Notes: a model not told the origin generated them from the sequence alone. A DNA stretch of 64,000 nt from Leptospira stimsonii (GCF_003545885.1 NZ_QHCT01000004.1:339001-403000); one strand, 5' to 3'; positions 8,176 to 17,263 are shown, counted from the first letter of the stretch. Made by a program: numbers and translations.

Positions 8176-8209
8176 GTAAAATAGTCAAGTATTTACTTAA
8201 CTATTTTAC
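8176..8209. promoter_or_regulatory. 34-bp inverted repeat, probable ArsR operator
   Basis: GTAAAATAGT, one unpaired base, AAGTA, central TT, TACTT, one unpaired base, ACTATTTTAC. Only two of the seventeen base pairs mismatch. It lies 22-55 bp upstream of the ArsR start codon. Confidence 0.7.
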
Positions 8210-8334
8210 TCGATTTTGAGATGGGTATGCCGAAAAGTTTCTTTTTCTTTCGTGCCTTAAGGTGATAGTCCGAATGGAAGAGGAATTCTTTCGTTTCGGA
8301 GCCGATCTTCTAATAAAATATTCTTATCTTCCGC

Positions 8335-9252
8335 TCAAAGTCTCATTACATCCATTAGACATTCCGCTTTTTTGTTTTTGATTGAGCTACTTTCGGTGAC
8401 AAAACTTAAAAACGTATTCAACGAAGGGTTTTTATTTTCGGAGATCCAGAACACGGAAACGGGCAGATATAATTTTTTGATCGGAACAAATTGAGTTTCG
8501 GAGGGAACGAAATTCTGAGCCCCCAGGATTGTCAGAGATAAACCTTTTCCGGTGGCGACCAAAATAGGACAACTTTCTCTTTCTTTTTTTAGATATACTT
8601 TCGGCTTGATTCCGCTCTGTTTGAAGAGCTGCAAGATGGTATCATAAAAATTTCCGGTTTCTTTTTTAGGATGAAGGATGATCGTTTCGTCTTTTAATTC
8701 TTTGAGTTCGATTTCTTTTCTTTTTGCAAGAGGATGTTTTTTGGGAACTAAAACTCCGAATCCTTCATCGTTTACCGAATGTCTTTCGATTCCTTCCTCC
8801 GTTACGGAACCTTCCAAAAAACAAACGTCGAACCGACCCGATCTTAGACCCTTGAGGATTCGATTTCTCGATTCTTGATGGAGTTGAAATTTTAACTTAG
8901 GAAATCGATCGCGAAATTCACCGATTATCTGCGGGAGGCTTGCTAAAAAGGTGGTGATCGAAAAGCCGATACTGAGATTTCCCGATTTGAGTTTTCCGAT
9001 GGACCGAATTTCCCTTTCCAGATGATCCATTCTGTCTATAATTTCCCTTCCTTCTTTCAAAAGATAAACTCCCGCTCCGGTTAACTTTACTTGTCTAGTC
9101 GTTCTTTCAAAAAGTTTTGTGGAAAGTTTTTCTTCTATGGAAGAGATCAAACGTGTCAGAGGAGGTTGTGATATCCCGAGAATTTCCGCGCTCTTTCTAA
9201 AGTTAAGTTCTTCCGCGACTACTATGAATGACTTTAGTTTGGTTAGATCCAT
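8335..9252 (-). CDS. LysR-family transcriptional regulator
   Basis: 305 residues, the usual LysR length. N-terminal winged helix: LKSFIVVAEELNFRKSAEIL, then ISQPPLTRLISSIEEKL and LFERTTRQVKLTGAG. The C-terminal part has the two-lobed periplasmic-binding-protein-like effector domain (GNLSIGFSITTF onward). The start at 9252 (MDLTKLKSF) matches the family; the longer in-frame TTG at 9279 lies inside a palindrome. The gene faces away from the flavoprotein at 9504, with a 250-bp gap that suggests possible regulation of that gene, though the only clear inverted repeat is at its own promoter. Confidence 0.9.
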   Translation of the reverse strand: MDLTKLKSFIVVAEELNFRKSAEILGISQPPLTRLISSIEEKLSTKLFERTTRQVKLTGAGVYLLKEGREIIDRMDHLEREIRSIGKLKSGNLSIGFSITTFLASLPQIIGEFRDRFPKLKFQLHQESRNRILKGLRSGRFDVCFLEGSVTEEGIERHSVNDEGFGVLVPKKHPLAKRKEIELKELKDETIILHPKKETGNFYDTILQLFKQSGIKPKVYLKKERESCPILVATGKGLSLTILGAQNFVPSETQFVPIKKLYLPVSVFWISENKNPSLNTFLSFVTESSSIKNKKAECLMDVMRL

Positions 9253-9257
9253 TCCAT

Positions 9258-9280
9258 ATTGATACCAAAATAGTATCAAT
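9258..9280. promoter_or_regulatory. inverted repeat, probable LysR autoregulatory site
   Basis: ATTGATAC and GTATCAAT form perfect 8-bp arms around a 7-base spacer, containing the T-N11-A geometry expected of LysR sites. It ends five bases before the LysR start codon, so binding should block its own expression. Confidence 0.55.
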
Positions 9281-9503
9281 AAGTCAATTTAAATAAAAAT
9301 AAATTCAAAAAACGTACACTTTATTCTTATTAGTCTTTACTTTTTAGTATCGCCTCGTCTCAATTTTATATAGGATCGATTTGAATTTAAAAAAAAGATC
9401 AAAACGGAAAAATCGATTTTGAGAAGTTAGTTTAAGACACATGCGTTATGCGCATTTCAATTTCTTCTGCTGTTCGATTTCCGTTGATTGTTAGGAGGAT
9501 AGG

Positions 9504-10430
9504 ATGAAATTTGATTATGAAGTTTTGATTATCGGCGGCGGACCGGCGGGGTTGAGCGCCGGAATGTCCCTAGGTCGTATGAGTAGAACCGCTTTGGTCT
9601 GCGATGATAGTCGTCCTCGCAATGCGCCGTCTTCTCATCTGAATAACTTTCCGACAAGAGACGGAATTCACCCGGCTGAGTGGAGAAAAATGGTAAGGAA
9701 GGACTTGGAAAAGTATAAGTCGATTCAATTTTTTGAGGGATCCGTCTTATCCGTTGAAAAATCCGATCTTGGTTTTGTCGCAACGTTTTTATCCGGAGAA
9801 ATTTTTCATTTTCGGAAAGTCATTCTTGCTTACGGTGTAGAAGATAAGCCGTTGCCTGTGCCCGGTTTTCAGGAACTCTGGGGGAAATCGATTTTTCATT
9901 GTCCTTATTGTCATGGCTTTGAAATTCGAGGTTCCCGCTTAGGTTTGATTTCCAATAACGAGCTGACGTTTCATATGTTACCGCTTGTAAACGACCTTGC
10001 TTCCGATCTCATTCTTTTTACGAATGGGAAGGCTTTTTTTGGCGAGGAGGAAAAAGGATTATTAAAACGTAATAGAGTTAAATTGATTGAAGAGAAAATT
10101 TCCGGTTTTCTTTACGAAGGAGAAAGGCTGAAAGCGGTTTCTCTCGAAAACGGTGAAGTTGTGAAAAGGGAAGCGGTTTTCTTTCACCCAACGTTCCCGT
10201 TTGCGCTCAAATCCCGGATCGGCGAAACCCTGGGTTGTGAAAAAAACCAGTTCGGTTTTTATAAAGTGAATGAAAGAGGGGCGACCTCTGTCGAAGGCGT
10301 TTTTGCCTGCGGAGATAACGTGAGTCCCGCCCATTCCGTCTTATTGGCATCTGCTTCGGGTGCTACGGCTGGAGCCGGAGTCGTCTCGGCGTTACTGGGA
10401 GAAGAGTTTACGAAGAATTTAGCCGAATAA
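9504..10430 (+). CDS. thioredoxin-reductase-like NAD(P)/FAD oxidoreductase
   Basis: 308 residues with the class II pyridine nucleotide-disulfide oxidoreductase layout: the FAD motif LIIGGGPAGLSAG at residues 8-20, the active-site disulfide CPYC at 133-136 followed by HGFE, and the second FAD motif GVFACGDN near the C-terminus. CPYCHGFE belongs to the TrxB-related branch that includes DepH- and GliT-like oxidases as well as reductases. The NADPH-domain glycine motif is weak (GSRLGLISNNE instead of GxGxxG), which fits the NADPH-independent oxidase branch, so it may use O2 rather than NADPH. Strong AGGAGG ribosome site. No thioredoxin gene is adjacent. Confidence 0.87.
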   Translation: MKFDYEVLIIGGGPAGLSAGMSLGRMSRTALVCDDSRPRNAPSSHLNNFPTRDGIHPAEWRKMVRKDLEKYKSIQFFEGSVLSVEKSDLGFVATFLSGEIFHFRKVILAYGVEDKPLPVPGFQELWGKSIFHCPYCHGFEIRGSRLGLISNNELTFHMLPLVNDLASDLILFTNGKAFFGEEEKGLLKRNRVKLIEEKISGFLYEGERLKAVSLENGEVVKREAVFFHPTFPFALKSRIGETLGCEKNQFGFYKVNERGATSVEGVFACGDNVSPAHSVLLASASGATAGAGVVSALLGEEFTKNLAE

Positions 10431-10966
10431 GAATGTTTAGCTCCGTATTTCGAAGAATCTCTTCGTTGTTTAAGGAGAATGAGGACTTCCTTCGGAAAAC
10501 GTATGAAACGAGTTCTCTTTTCTTTTTACGATTGTGTAAAAGGAAAGGTCAAGAAGAACGAAAACTCATCTGTATGGACTTGCATAGAACGTGATGCGGA
10601 ATGGATCTTATTTCTTCGCTCGATTCAAATGGGCGATTGAATTCTTCTTTCATCCGGTGGTTGGAATTCTATTCCGTATTAGAGGTCGTCTTGAACTCAC
10701 GGATTGTTTCGTTCATGGATTCGTTTTTCAATTCTCGGAAAGTCGTTGGGATTGTAATCAATTTCCACCTCCTTTCGAGAAGCGATAAAATCGACTTTGC
10801 TCAGGAGGTGCCTTTCATTCTCTACGAGGTTCTTCCGTTTAGAAAATTCTCATTCTCACCGTGCAGGCGCCGTCTTGGTCCGGACGTGGCGCGATCAATC
10901 GGTAGTTAAGAATAGTAGAATATTCTCCTGCAACAAAATAGTTTATGAAGAATTATAGGAAATTCC
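10431..10966. other. intergenic stretch, possibly a decayed gene
   Basis: About 540 bp. An open frame at 10601-10909 on the plus strand has a moderately hydrophobic product but no ribosome site or recognisable domain, and I do not call it. No terminator, tRNA or repeat was identified apart from an AGAATATTCT palindrome at 10917-10926. Confidence 0.4.
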
Positions 10967-11605
10967 TTAAAATCGATCGTGTGAGGCCGCCAACGAATAG
11001 GCTCTACCGTCCTGCCATAAGGTTTCTAAAACGGAAGCCAAAACAGGGGCATTCCAAACGGTTTGAAAATTGATTTTGATTTTGATTTTCGGATTGGAAT
11101 CGGCAAACAAATGCAGGTGTCCTTCTTGAGAATACTTTCGGAGATCTTTCCATTCCACGAAATGATCCTCGTTCTTTTTAAACCATTTCACGACGTGCAT
11201 GTTGACTCCGCGAGGAGTGATCTCTAAATTCTTCACCTTATACGGTCTTCCGTTCTCTAAATTTTCGAGCGCTTCTTGGGCTAACTTTTTAGTTACATGT
11301 TCCCAAAGAGAATCTATGATTTGAAGATATCGATCCTCGATTTTTTTGTTGGTCACAAAAATACGAAGCGATTGAAATCCGATTTGAATCGTCTGATTTT
11401 TTCCGTCTTTGAGTCCGATCGAGTAGATACGATTGGCCTTGATCCCGTTGATGTAGAGTTGAGTGATTCCGTATCGGATCTCTTTGATATCATGACAGCG
11501 AAATTGTTTATCGCCGTATTGAACGTTTTTCGAATCGATCCGAAGTCTTTTTTGAAACGGATCCAAAATGCTTCTTCTGAGGTAAAGATCAATGTCCTGA
11601 GTCAT
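10967..11605 (-). CDS. conserved protein of unknown function
   Basis: 212 residues, soluble, no signal peptide or membrane segment. The composition is that of a real protein, and it contains two similar segments: LRIDSKNVQYGDKQFRCHDI near the N-terminus and LEITPRGVNMHVVKWFKKN after residue 120. Both resemble the strand-rich start of PH-like domains that begin with a short 'xI(T/D)..GV' strand followed by a Trp- or Tyr-containing loop. A tandem PH-like architecture is my guess only. The ATG at 11605 has a weak ribosome site. No functional link to the neighbouring AraC gene is apparent. Confidence 0.7.
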   Translation of the reverse strand: MTQDIDLYLRRSILDPFQKRLRIDSKNVQYGDKQFRCHDIKEIRYGITQLYINGIKANRIYSIGLKDGKNQTIQIGFQSLRIFVTNKKIEDRYLQIIDSLWEHVTKKLAQEALENLENGRPYKVKNLEITPRGVNMHVVKWFKKNEDHFVEWKDLRKYSQEGHLHLFADSNPKIKIKINFQTVWNAPVLASVLETLWQDGRAYSLAASHDRF

Positions 11606-11721
11606 CTTGGAAAGATAGGTATCGATAGGAAGTGAGAGTGGTCAAGATTAACTTGAAGTGCATTTGGAAAAATGAAACGAACTCACAAAAATTCGGGAAT
11701 CCGAATCCTTACCAGAAACGA

Positions 11722-12513
11722 TTAACGAGCGGTAATGATCCTGTCCAATTCCTCGTTTTGAATATACCAATGGATCGGTTCTCCTTTTCCAAAAACGGTC
11801 GATGGGGAGATCCCGAATATTTCCCGAAATACATTCGTAAAATGTGCCTGATCATAAAATCCGGCGCTCAGTGCGGCATCCGCGAGGGAGGCTCCTTGTT
11901 TGAGTGCGATGACGGCGGTCTTGATACGGAACCATTTGCGAAACGCACGGAGTGGCAAACCGACCACGTTCTTAAATTCGTGTTGTAACCAGGAGGCGGA
12001 CATTCCGATTTCTCGAGCAAGCTCGTCAACGTTTACAGTCTCTTCCGGATTCTCGACGAGCTTTCGCAAAACATGAATTAGTCGATCATCGTCTTGGATG
12101 TTTTTTGCGGGAAGCAAACGATTGAAGGGAAAGGAGTCGTTCAGAATCTCAGGATAACATTCCGAGTTTGTTTTGAGAATCTCTTCACAAGTAGCGATCA
12201 ATTCCGGCGCCCAAAGGGGATTTTCGGAAAGTCCTTTCGGTCCGGCTTCTTCGGCGAGGATCGCTCCGATTTCACTTCCCGGATCGGCGAATAAAATTCC
12301 TACCGTTCCGCTTAGAATGGTTTCGTGACTCAATGCACCATCGAATACAAAACAACGAGCGCTCATCCATTCTTCGGTTCCTTTGATTCTTTTTTTGATT
12401 TCACGATCGAGACCGACTACCGTAGCCGAGGTCACAGTCGAATGAAAGGAAAGGTCCGGGAGTTTTCCGACAAATAGAACCGCACCTCTGAGCGCACAGA
12501 TTACGTTCTGCAT
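11722..12513 (-). CDS. AraC-family transcriptional regulator
   Basis: 263 residues. The C-terminal third carries both helix-turn-helix units: VNVDELAREIGMSASWLQHEFKN, then GLPLRAFRKWFRIKTAV, and the second unit SLADAALSAGFYDQAHFTNVFREIFGISPS. The N-terminal part is a sensory domain of unknown ligand, with VCALRGAVLFVGKLPD and a later acidic stretch. Close relatives often control efflux or detoxification genes next to them. It is transcribed toward the unknown gene at 10967. No clear palindrome precedes it; the ribosome site is weak. Confidence 0.9.
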   Translation of the reverse strand: MQNVICALRGAVLFVGKLPDLSFHSTVTSATVVGLDREIKKRIKGTEEWMSARCFVFDGALSHETILSGTVGILFADPGSEIGAILAEEAGPKGLSENPLWAPELIATCEEILKTNSECYPEILNDSFPFNRLLPAKNIQDDDRLIHVLRKLVENPEETVNVDELAREIGMSASWLQHEFKNVVGLPLRAFRKWFRIKTAVIALKQGASLADAALSAGFYDQAHFTNVFREIFGISPSTVFGKGEPIHWYIQNEELDRIITAR

Positions 12514-12589
12514 CGATTCATCTTATTCGAAAAGGAAAAGGATGCAATAGAAAACTCTTTCTCGCCGAGAATTCGATCGCGAAAAAAAA

Positions 12590-13060
12590 TCAACGCGGTT
12601 CGGCAATCGCGTATCTATATTTCGCCTGAGCGGCTCTTTTGTTTTCTTCGTTGAAAAAGTCGCAAACGTATTCCAAAAGTTTTCCATTCTTACGAACGAG
12701 TCTTGCCTTGGCTCGCACCGTGTCCGTTCTCACCGGACGAAGATAACGAATCGTCGCATCCATCGTAAACGTCCTTTCTCTTTCGTTCTCCACGTGGAAG
12801 AAAGCCATGATCGAAGTAAGCGTATCGCCGACGCTAAAAAAACAACCACCGTGCATAAATCCGTGAAGTGCGCGGTTACTCTGGGAGTACGGTATGTCCG
12901 CTTCCGAAAGTTCGGATGTAACTTTGAGGACTTTCATGTTAGTCGCGCCTGGATGACATTGATCGATCAGGTTCTGCGCTTGTTCAACGAGGCTACAATC
13001 TTCCTTTAATGTGAAAAGATCCGTGGGTACATTATGATATAATAATTCGGAAACGGTCAT
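12590..13060 (-). CDS. PaaI/hot-dog-fold thioesterase
   Basis: 156-residue single hot-dog domain. The typical signature is ALHGFMHGGCFFSVGDTLTS, where HGG(x)xxxxxD is the catalytic loop of PaaI-type acyl-CoA thioesterases, followed by the strands FTMDATIRYLRPVRTDTV and AKARLVRKNGKLL. It likely hydrolyses acyl- or aryl-CoA in the cytoplasm. The start at 13060 is chosen for an AGAGGA ribosome site; the in-frame ATG 63 bases upstream has no site. The partner substrates are unknown and no CoA-ligase gene is adjacent. Confidence 0.87.
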   Translation of the reverse strand: MTVSELLYHNVPTDLFTLKEDCSLVEQAQNLIDQCHPGATNMKVLKVTSELSEADIPYSQSNRALHGFMHGGCFFSVGDTLTSIMAFFHVENERERTFTMDATIRYLRPVRTDTVRAKARLVRKNGKLLEYVCDFFNEENKRAAQAKYRYAIAEPR

Positions 13061-13174
13061 TTTTTCCTCTCTTTCTATGGAAGAAGAATAACACGTTTCG
13101 TTTTTTGGGTCTTGGAAAAACATGCAATTCCTGCGAAATTCGAAACCTCAATTTAGAAAAAGAGAATCTTTCCT

Positions 13175-14911
13175 TTATTTAAAAATTCTTTCTAAGTTAT
13201 AGATTTTTTTCGGACTTGCGGGAGCGTTCCTTTCTTTGAGATCGTCGATTTCATTGGAAGTCTTACGATCCTCTCGAATGTTTTCCAAACTGGTCCACAT
13301 TGACTGGGGAATTTCAATCGAATAAGAAAAATCGAATTTTTCTCTTTCACCCGGTTTGACGAGAAGCGCCCAAGAGAGAGTCCCATTTGCGTCTTTCTTT
13401 AAACTTTCGTGATTCGATCCCAAAAATTTCGTGGAGATGTTCGGGTCCGCAGATACGGGGAATTGATCGTAAACGAGGACCTGTCTCGGTCGCTTCGTAT
13501 AATTGGAAACTTCGATCTGCCATTGATTTTCGATCTGTACGGTTTTGCCCAAAAAACCGGCGCCTGCGACTTCACCTTTCAGAAGGGTTCTCTTGAGTTT
13601 CATTCGTTGATCGGGTCCTAAATACATTTCGAATTCTTGACCCACTGCGGTTCTATTTCCGGGAGTATAACTTCCTATAAAACTACCGTCCATAAAAACC
13701 TTTACGTCGTTCCAGAGTAAGGGCATCTTCGTAGTATTCTTAAATTTTGCTTTGAGAAACACGAAATTGGAAAGAGTAGGGATCGCCACGTGGGAAACCG
13801 AGCCCTTGATCTGCGCGCTGTCCATCGAAATCCTGTGTTCTGAGTTATCGCTGACGACCGTTTCTCTATTAGGTAAACGGAATGTAAAGTTGGCGGAATC
13901 TTCTTCTCCCTCTGAGACTTCGGCGTCGCTCGGGTTTTGTTCGTCCGAGTTGAACGTATTTTTATTGCTACCGGGCTGAGACAAACTTCCTTGGCTCACT
14001 CTCCAAGGTCGAAGAAGAGGTAAGGAGATTGCGGCGGAAGGTTTCGCGCTCGAAATCGTGATGTCCACATTCTTCCAATCTTCTCCAGTGTATTGGCGAA
14101 GAGCCACTCGGGATTCTAAACGGAAATCTCCTCCTTCGGAAGAACCGTGGAGATCGTAAATTCCTCTCCAAGAAACGTTCGAGACTAAATACTCGATGGA
14201 GATCGAACCTTTGGAACCCGGCTTGCCGGAACAAACTACCTCGACTTCGGATTGGGACCAACGTTTTGCATCGGCCATTCGTAAGAATGCGGAGTTCGCT
14301 TGCGCGAATTCTTTATTCAATTGTTCTAATCTTTCTTCGGATCTTTGAATTTTTTCAAGATAAGAGTTTCTGCGATTTTCTAAGAATTCCAGACTAGTGG
14401 ACCAATTCTTTACGTCAACGGCATTCGAACGGAGTTGTCGATCCGATTCTTCGGTTGTCAACTGTCCGAAACTCGAGAGAAGTTTTAACTGTTCACGGAA
14501 ACTCGTTTGTCGATCCGTTTCGGAACGAATCTCTTGCTGAATCGAAACCATTTTCTTTTTTAGAGGATCGTTTGTGATTTCGGAATCTTCTCCAGCGGGA
14601 ATCGTACGAATGGAAACGGACGAAATGTTTAGGGTTCCCTCGGAGGAAGCCCGAATCGAATCGAGAATCACGGCGGCGGGTAAACGGACAAAACGAAGCG
14701 TCGTTTCTTCTCCCTGAAGTTTTACATCTTGGTTTCTCCGAACGAGGGCTCGATCGGAGAAAATTGTTACGGATTGGATTTTACCAATGACTCGGGAAGA
14801 ATCCTGGTCTTCCGCATTTAGAAAAAAGAACGGCAAGAGAAAGAGAAATATTGCGGATGGAAGAATTCTTTTTGAATTCGATTTTTGTACAGTTTTAGGA
14901 AATGGTTTCAT
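13175..14911 (-). CDS. MuiA-like protein (DUF4140-DUF4139)
   Basis: 578 residues. After a signal peptide (LPSAIFLFLLPFFFLNA, then EDQDSS), the N-terminal DUF4140 domain begins with VTIFSDRALVRRNQ. A central coiled coil of about 100 residues follows (roughly 130-220), then the beta-rich DUF4139 domain starting near VEVVCSGKPGSKGSISIEYLVSNVSW. The family is named after a Rhizobium mucoidy inhibitor, but its biochemical role is not established. Cleavage would put it in the periplasm or on the cell surface. ATG at 14911 is preferred over the one at 14929 because GAGGAT stands seven bases upstream. Single gene with long gaps on both sides. Confidence 0.85.
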   Translation of the reverse strand: MKPFPKTVQKSNSKRILPSAIFLFLLPFFFLNAEDQDSSRVIGKIQSVTIFSDRALVRRNQDVKLQGEETTLRFVRLPAAVILDSIRASSEGTLNISSVSIRTIPAGEDSEITNDPLKKKMVSIQQEIRSETDRQTSFREQLKLLSSFGQLTTEESDRQLRSNAVDVKNWSTSLEFLENRRNSYLEKIQRSEERLEQLNKEFAQANSAFLRMADAKRWSQSEVEVVCSGKPGSKGSISIEYLVSNVSWRGIYDLHGSSEGGDFRLESRVALRQYTGEDWKNVDITISSAKPSAAISLPLLRPWRVSQGSLSQPGSNKNTFNSDEQNPSDAEVSEGEEDSANFTFRLPNRETVVSDNSEHRISMDSAQIKGSVSHVAIPTLSNFVFLKAKFKNTTKMPLLWNDVKVFMDGSFIGSYTPGNRTAVGQEFEMYLGPDQRMKLKRTLLKGEVAGAGFLGKTVQIENQWQIEVSNYTKRPRQVLVYDQFPVSADPNISTKFLGSNHESLKKDANGTLSWALLVKPGEREKFDFSYSIEIPQSMWTSLENIREDRKTSNEIDDLKERNAPASPKKIYNLERIFK

Positions 14912-15395
14912 TGGATCCTCGTCTTTCATTCTATCGACTAAAAAGATCGATACGGACTAAAAATGGTTTCCTATTTTCGAAAATTTGGCAATCACAAATG
15001 GGACTTCGATTCTTCTCATTCGGGAAAATTGGTCGTTCCTTCCTGTTTTCCCGTCGAACATGATTCTAAATAGGATCCACATACGGGTTAGCTCGTTTTT
15101 TATTAGAATATTAGAAAAACAAGATAAACTAAAATACATACGATTATTCGATTGATACGAGACGGGATCCTTTATTCGTATATTTTAGCGTGGATCGTTT
15201 CCAACAAATCGGAAAAGAATGGAACCGGAAAAACGGACGTCTAACCTTAGATTTCGAAAAATACGGAGCGAAAGAAAGAATGCGGAGGGTTTCCCCGTCT
15301 TTTTAAAATTAGATTGACAGGGGCTAAGAATTCCATCAGGTACTTTGCAAAGCGCATTTATTTTTCAATCTTTAGACAAGGTAAGTCCTATCACT
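14912..15395. other. intergenic stretch between divergent genes
   Basis: About 480 bp. No gene seen. It must hold promoters for the MuiA-like gene (leftward) and the TetR gene (rightward); TTGACA at 15314-15319 is a possible -35 element, but no -10 at correct spacing is convincing. Confidence 0.4.
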
Positions 15396-15971
15396 ATGCA
15401 AGAAACAGGTTTACGCGAGACGATCTTAAATGTGGCCGGTTCGCTCTTTATCAAACGCGGCTACAATTCGGTTTCGATAAAACTCATTGCTGAAGAGGCG
15501 CGTTGTACTACGGCGGCTCTCTATTACTATTTTCCGGAAGGGAAGGAAGCGATTCGTAAGGTTGTACTGTATTCGCATTTACCCGATCCGGAACAAATTG
15601 TGGAAGTGGGCAAATCCGCAAAGTCGCTTCAGGAATTGTTTTCTCAGATTGCTCTGCGGGTGTGCGGGCACGATTCGGACACGGTTCGAAAAGAGCGCTG
15701 GCTTTTGGCGGAGTTTCCGAATTTTACGGACGCGGATCGAGAGGTGATCCATGGAAAATTAAAGGCGATTCATTCCGCTCTCGTCACCGAAACCGGGCGA
15801 TACGTTTCCGATTCGGAAACAACGAAACTTCTCTCGTGGCTCTTTATGTCCGCCAGCTTCGGTTATGGACAACTTTTTGGGAGTCTTCAGTTCAATAAGG
15901 TGACCGATTTCCCTACGGCGGAATTTGCAGAAAGGATTGCCAACCTCTTATCGAAAGATGTAAAATCCTAA
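15396..15971 (+). CDS. TetR-family transcriptional regulator
   Basis: 191 residues. Helix-turn-helix in the first 50 residues: ILNVAGSLFIKRGYNSVSIK, then CTTAALYYYFPEGKEAI. The C-terminal ligand domain is divergent (RWLLAEFPNFTDADREVI). The start is ATG at 15396; an in-frame TTG 51 bases earlier has no ribosome site. Just after the gene stands a promoter overlapped by a perfect 22-bp palindrome (16044-16065). A related site (16324-16341) precedes the methyltransferase gene, so the regulator probably controls the downstream gene rather than only itself. Confidence 0.9.
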   Translation: MQETGLRETILNVAGSLFIKRGYNSVSIKLIAEEARCTTAALYYYFPEGKEAIRKVVLYSHLPDPEQIVEVGKSAKSLQELFSQIALRVCGHDSDTVRKERWLLAEFPNFTDADREVIHGKLKAIHSALVTETGRYVSDSETTKLLSWLFMSASFGYGQLFGSLQFNKVTDFPTAEFAERIANLLSKDVKS

Positions 15972-16040
15972 AAAAAAGGTGACAAGAGAGAATTCTCTCC
16001 TGGATCTTAAAAATTCCCGTTGATGGTTCTAAATTTTTTA

Positions 16041-16070
16041 TTGACTTACTGATCGATCAGTAAGTTCTAT
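16041..16070 (+). promoter_or_regulatory. sigma-70 promoter overlapped by TetR palindrome
   Basis: TTGACT at 16041 and TTCTAT at 16065 are spaced by 18 bp. Between and over them lies a perfect 22-bp palindrome at 16044-16065, with core TTACTGAT-CG-ATCAGTAA. Repressor binding would occlude the promoter. Confidence 0.7.
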
Positions 16071-16323
16071 GTCTTAGGGAAGAATTCGCTTTTTTGAAAA
16101 TGGGAATTCGACTTATAGGAAGAGTGGTTCTGTTTTGAATTCAGTAATGTCCACAAAATTTGGACCCTTCTCTTTCGAAGTTATTTTTGCCTCGAATGGA
16201 GTGGGCGATTTTTATCGGAATTTTTTTCCTAGTCGATTCTCATGGGCCATTGGGTCGGATACCCATTCCGAAAGGATTGGGGTTTCCAGGGTGATTTGAA
16301 GTCTTTTTATTTTCGAGCGAGGC

Positions 16324-16341
16324 TTACTGATTAATCAGTAA
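16324..16341. promoter_or_regulatory. second TetR palindrome upstream of methyltransferase gene
   Basis: TTACTGAT-TA-ATCAGTAA, perfect over 18 bp and identical to the core of the 16044 site except for the two central bases. Centre-to-centre distance from the first site is 278 bp; it ends 74 bp before the next start codon. The 250 bp between the two sites contain no gene that I can support. Confidence 0.65.
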
Positions 16342-16414
16342 AAGTGGGATCAGAGTTTTTCAGACCGCGGATTGGACGGGATAACAAAATTTTCAAAAGG
16401 AAGCAAGATTCTAA

Positions 16415-17263
16415 ATGGAACTTCACTTACAAGAAATACGAGAACAACAAAAGGAATCTTGGAATCGATTCTCCCCGGGTTGGAAGAAATGGGACGACCT
16501 GTTTATGGATTTTTTGAAGCCGATGGGAGATGAAATCATTCGCAGGCTGGATCTGAAAAAGACGGATCGAGTTTTGGATATAGCCGCGGGAACGGGCGAA
16601 CCCGGTTTGACGATTGCTACTTTGGTCAAGGATGGATCCGTCCTCATCACCGATCTCGCGGAAGATATGCTTATCGTGGCAAAGGAAAACGCGAGACGTC
16701 GAGGTATTACGAACATCGAGACACAGGCTTGTGACGTGAGTGAACTTCCTTTTCCCGATAACACCTTCGACGCGATCAGTTGTAGATTCGGCTTTATGTT
16801 TTTTCCCGATATGAAACTCGCCGCGAGCGAAATGTTTCGTGTATTGAAACCGGGTGGAAAAGTCGCAACCTCGGTTTGGAATGTTCCGGATAAGAATTTT
16901 TGGATCACCGCCGTGATGGGTGCGATTCAAAAGAATATGAACTTACCCGCTCCCATTCCAGGCGCTCCGGGAATGTTTCGTTGTTCCGAAAAAAATCTCA
17001 TCTTCAATCTGTTTCGAGAGGTAGGTCTGAAGAATGTTTTTGTCAAAGAAGTCGACGGCAAACTCAAGTGTCAAACCGCGGAAACGTATTGGAACGTGAT
17101 GACCGAAGTAGCGGCTCCGATTGTTGCGGCCCTTTCCAAAGCCGACGAAAATTTAAAAGAGAAAATTAAGGAAGAAGTGTTTCAATCCGTAAATCAAAAG
17201 TATTCCAGCGGAGACGTTCAGATCGAATCGAGCGCCTTGGTTGTCTGGGGAGAAAAATCCTGA
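16415..17263 (+). CDS. class I SAM-dependent methyltransferase, UbiE/COQ5-like
   Basis: 282 residues, cytoplasmic. SAM motif I VLDIAAGTGEPGL is near residues 53-65, then ITDLAEDML (motif II), ACDVSELPFPDNTFDAISC and MFRVLKPGGKVATSVW (motif III). This pattern is of the UbiE/ubiquinone-type group, but the protein has a long C-terminal extension (EVDGKLKCQTAETYWNVM onward), so the substrate is uncertain. Two TetR-type palindromes precede it, so it is probably repressed by the product of 15396-15971. A methyltransferase under a TetR repressor is compatible with resistance or detoxification; that is inference. Confidence 0.88.
   Translation: MELHLQEIREQQKESWNRFSPGWKKWDDLFMDFLKPMGDEIIRRLDLKKTDRVLDIAAGTGEPGLTIATLVKDGSVLITDLAEDMLIVAKENARRRGITNIETQACDVSELPFPDNTFDAISCRFGFMFFPDMKLAASEMFRVLKPGGKVATSVWNVPDKNFWITAVMGAIQKNMNLPAPIPGAPGMFRCSEKNLIFNLFREVGLKNVFVKEVDGKLKCQTAETYWNVMTEVAAPIVAALSKADENLKEKIKEEVFQSVNQKYSSGDVQIESSALVVWGEKS

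Noticed and set aside
10601..10909. 102-codon plus frame between the flavoprotein and the unknown gene
   Set aside because: No start signal or domain; composition does not match neighbouring genes.
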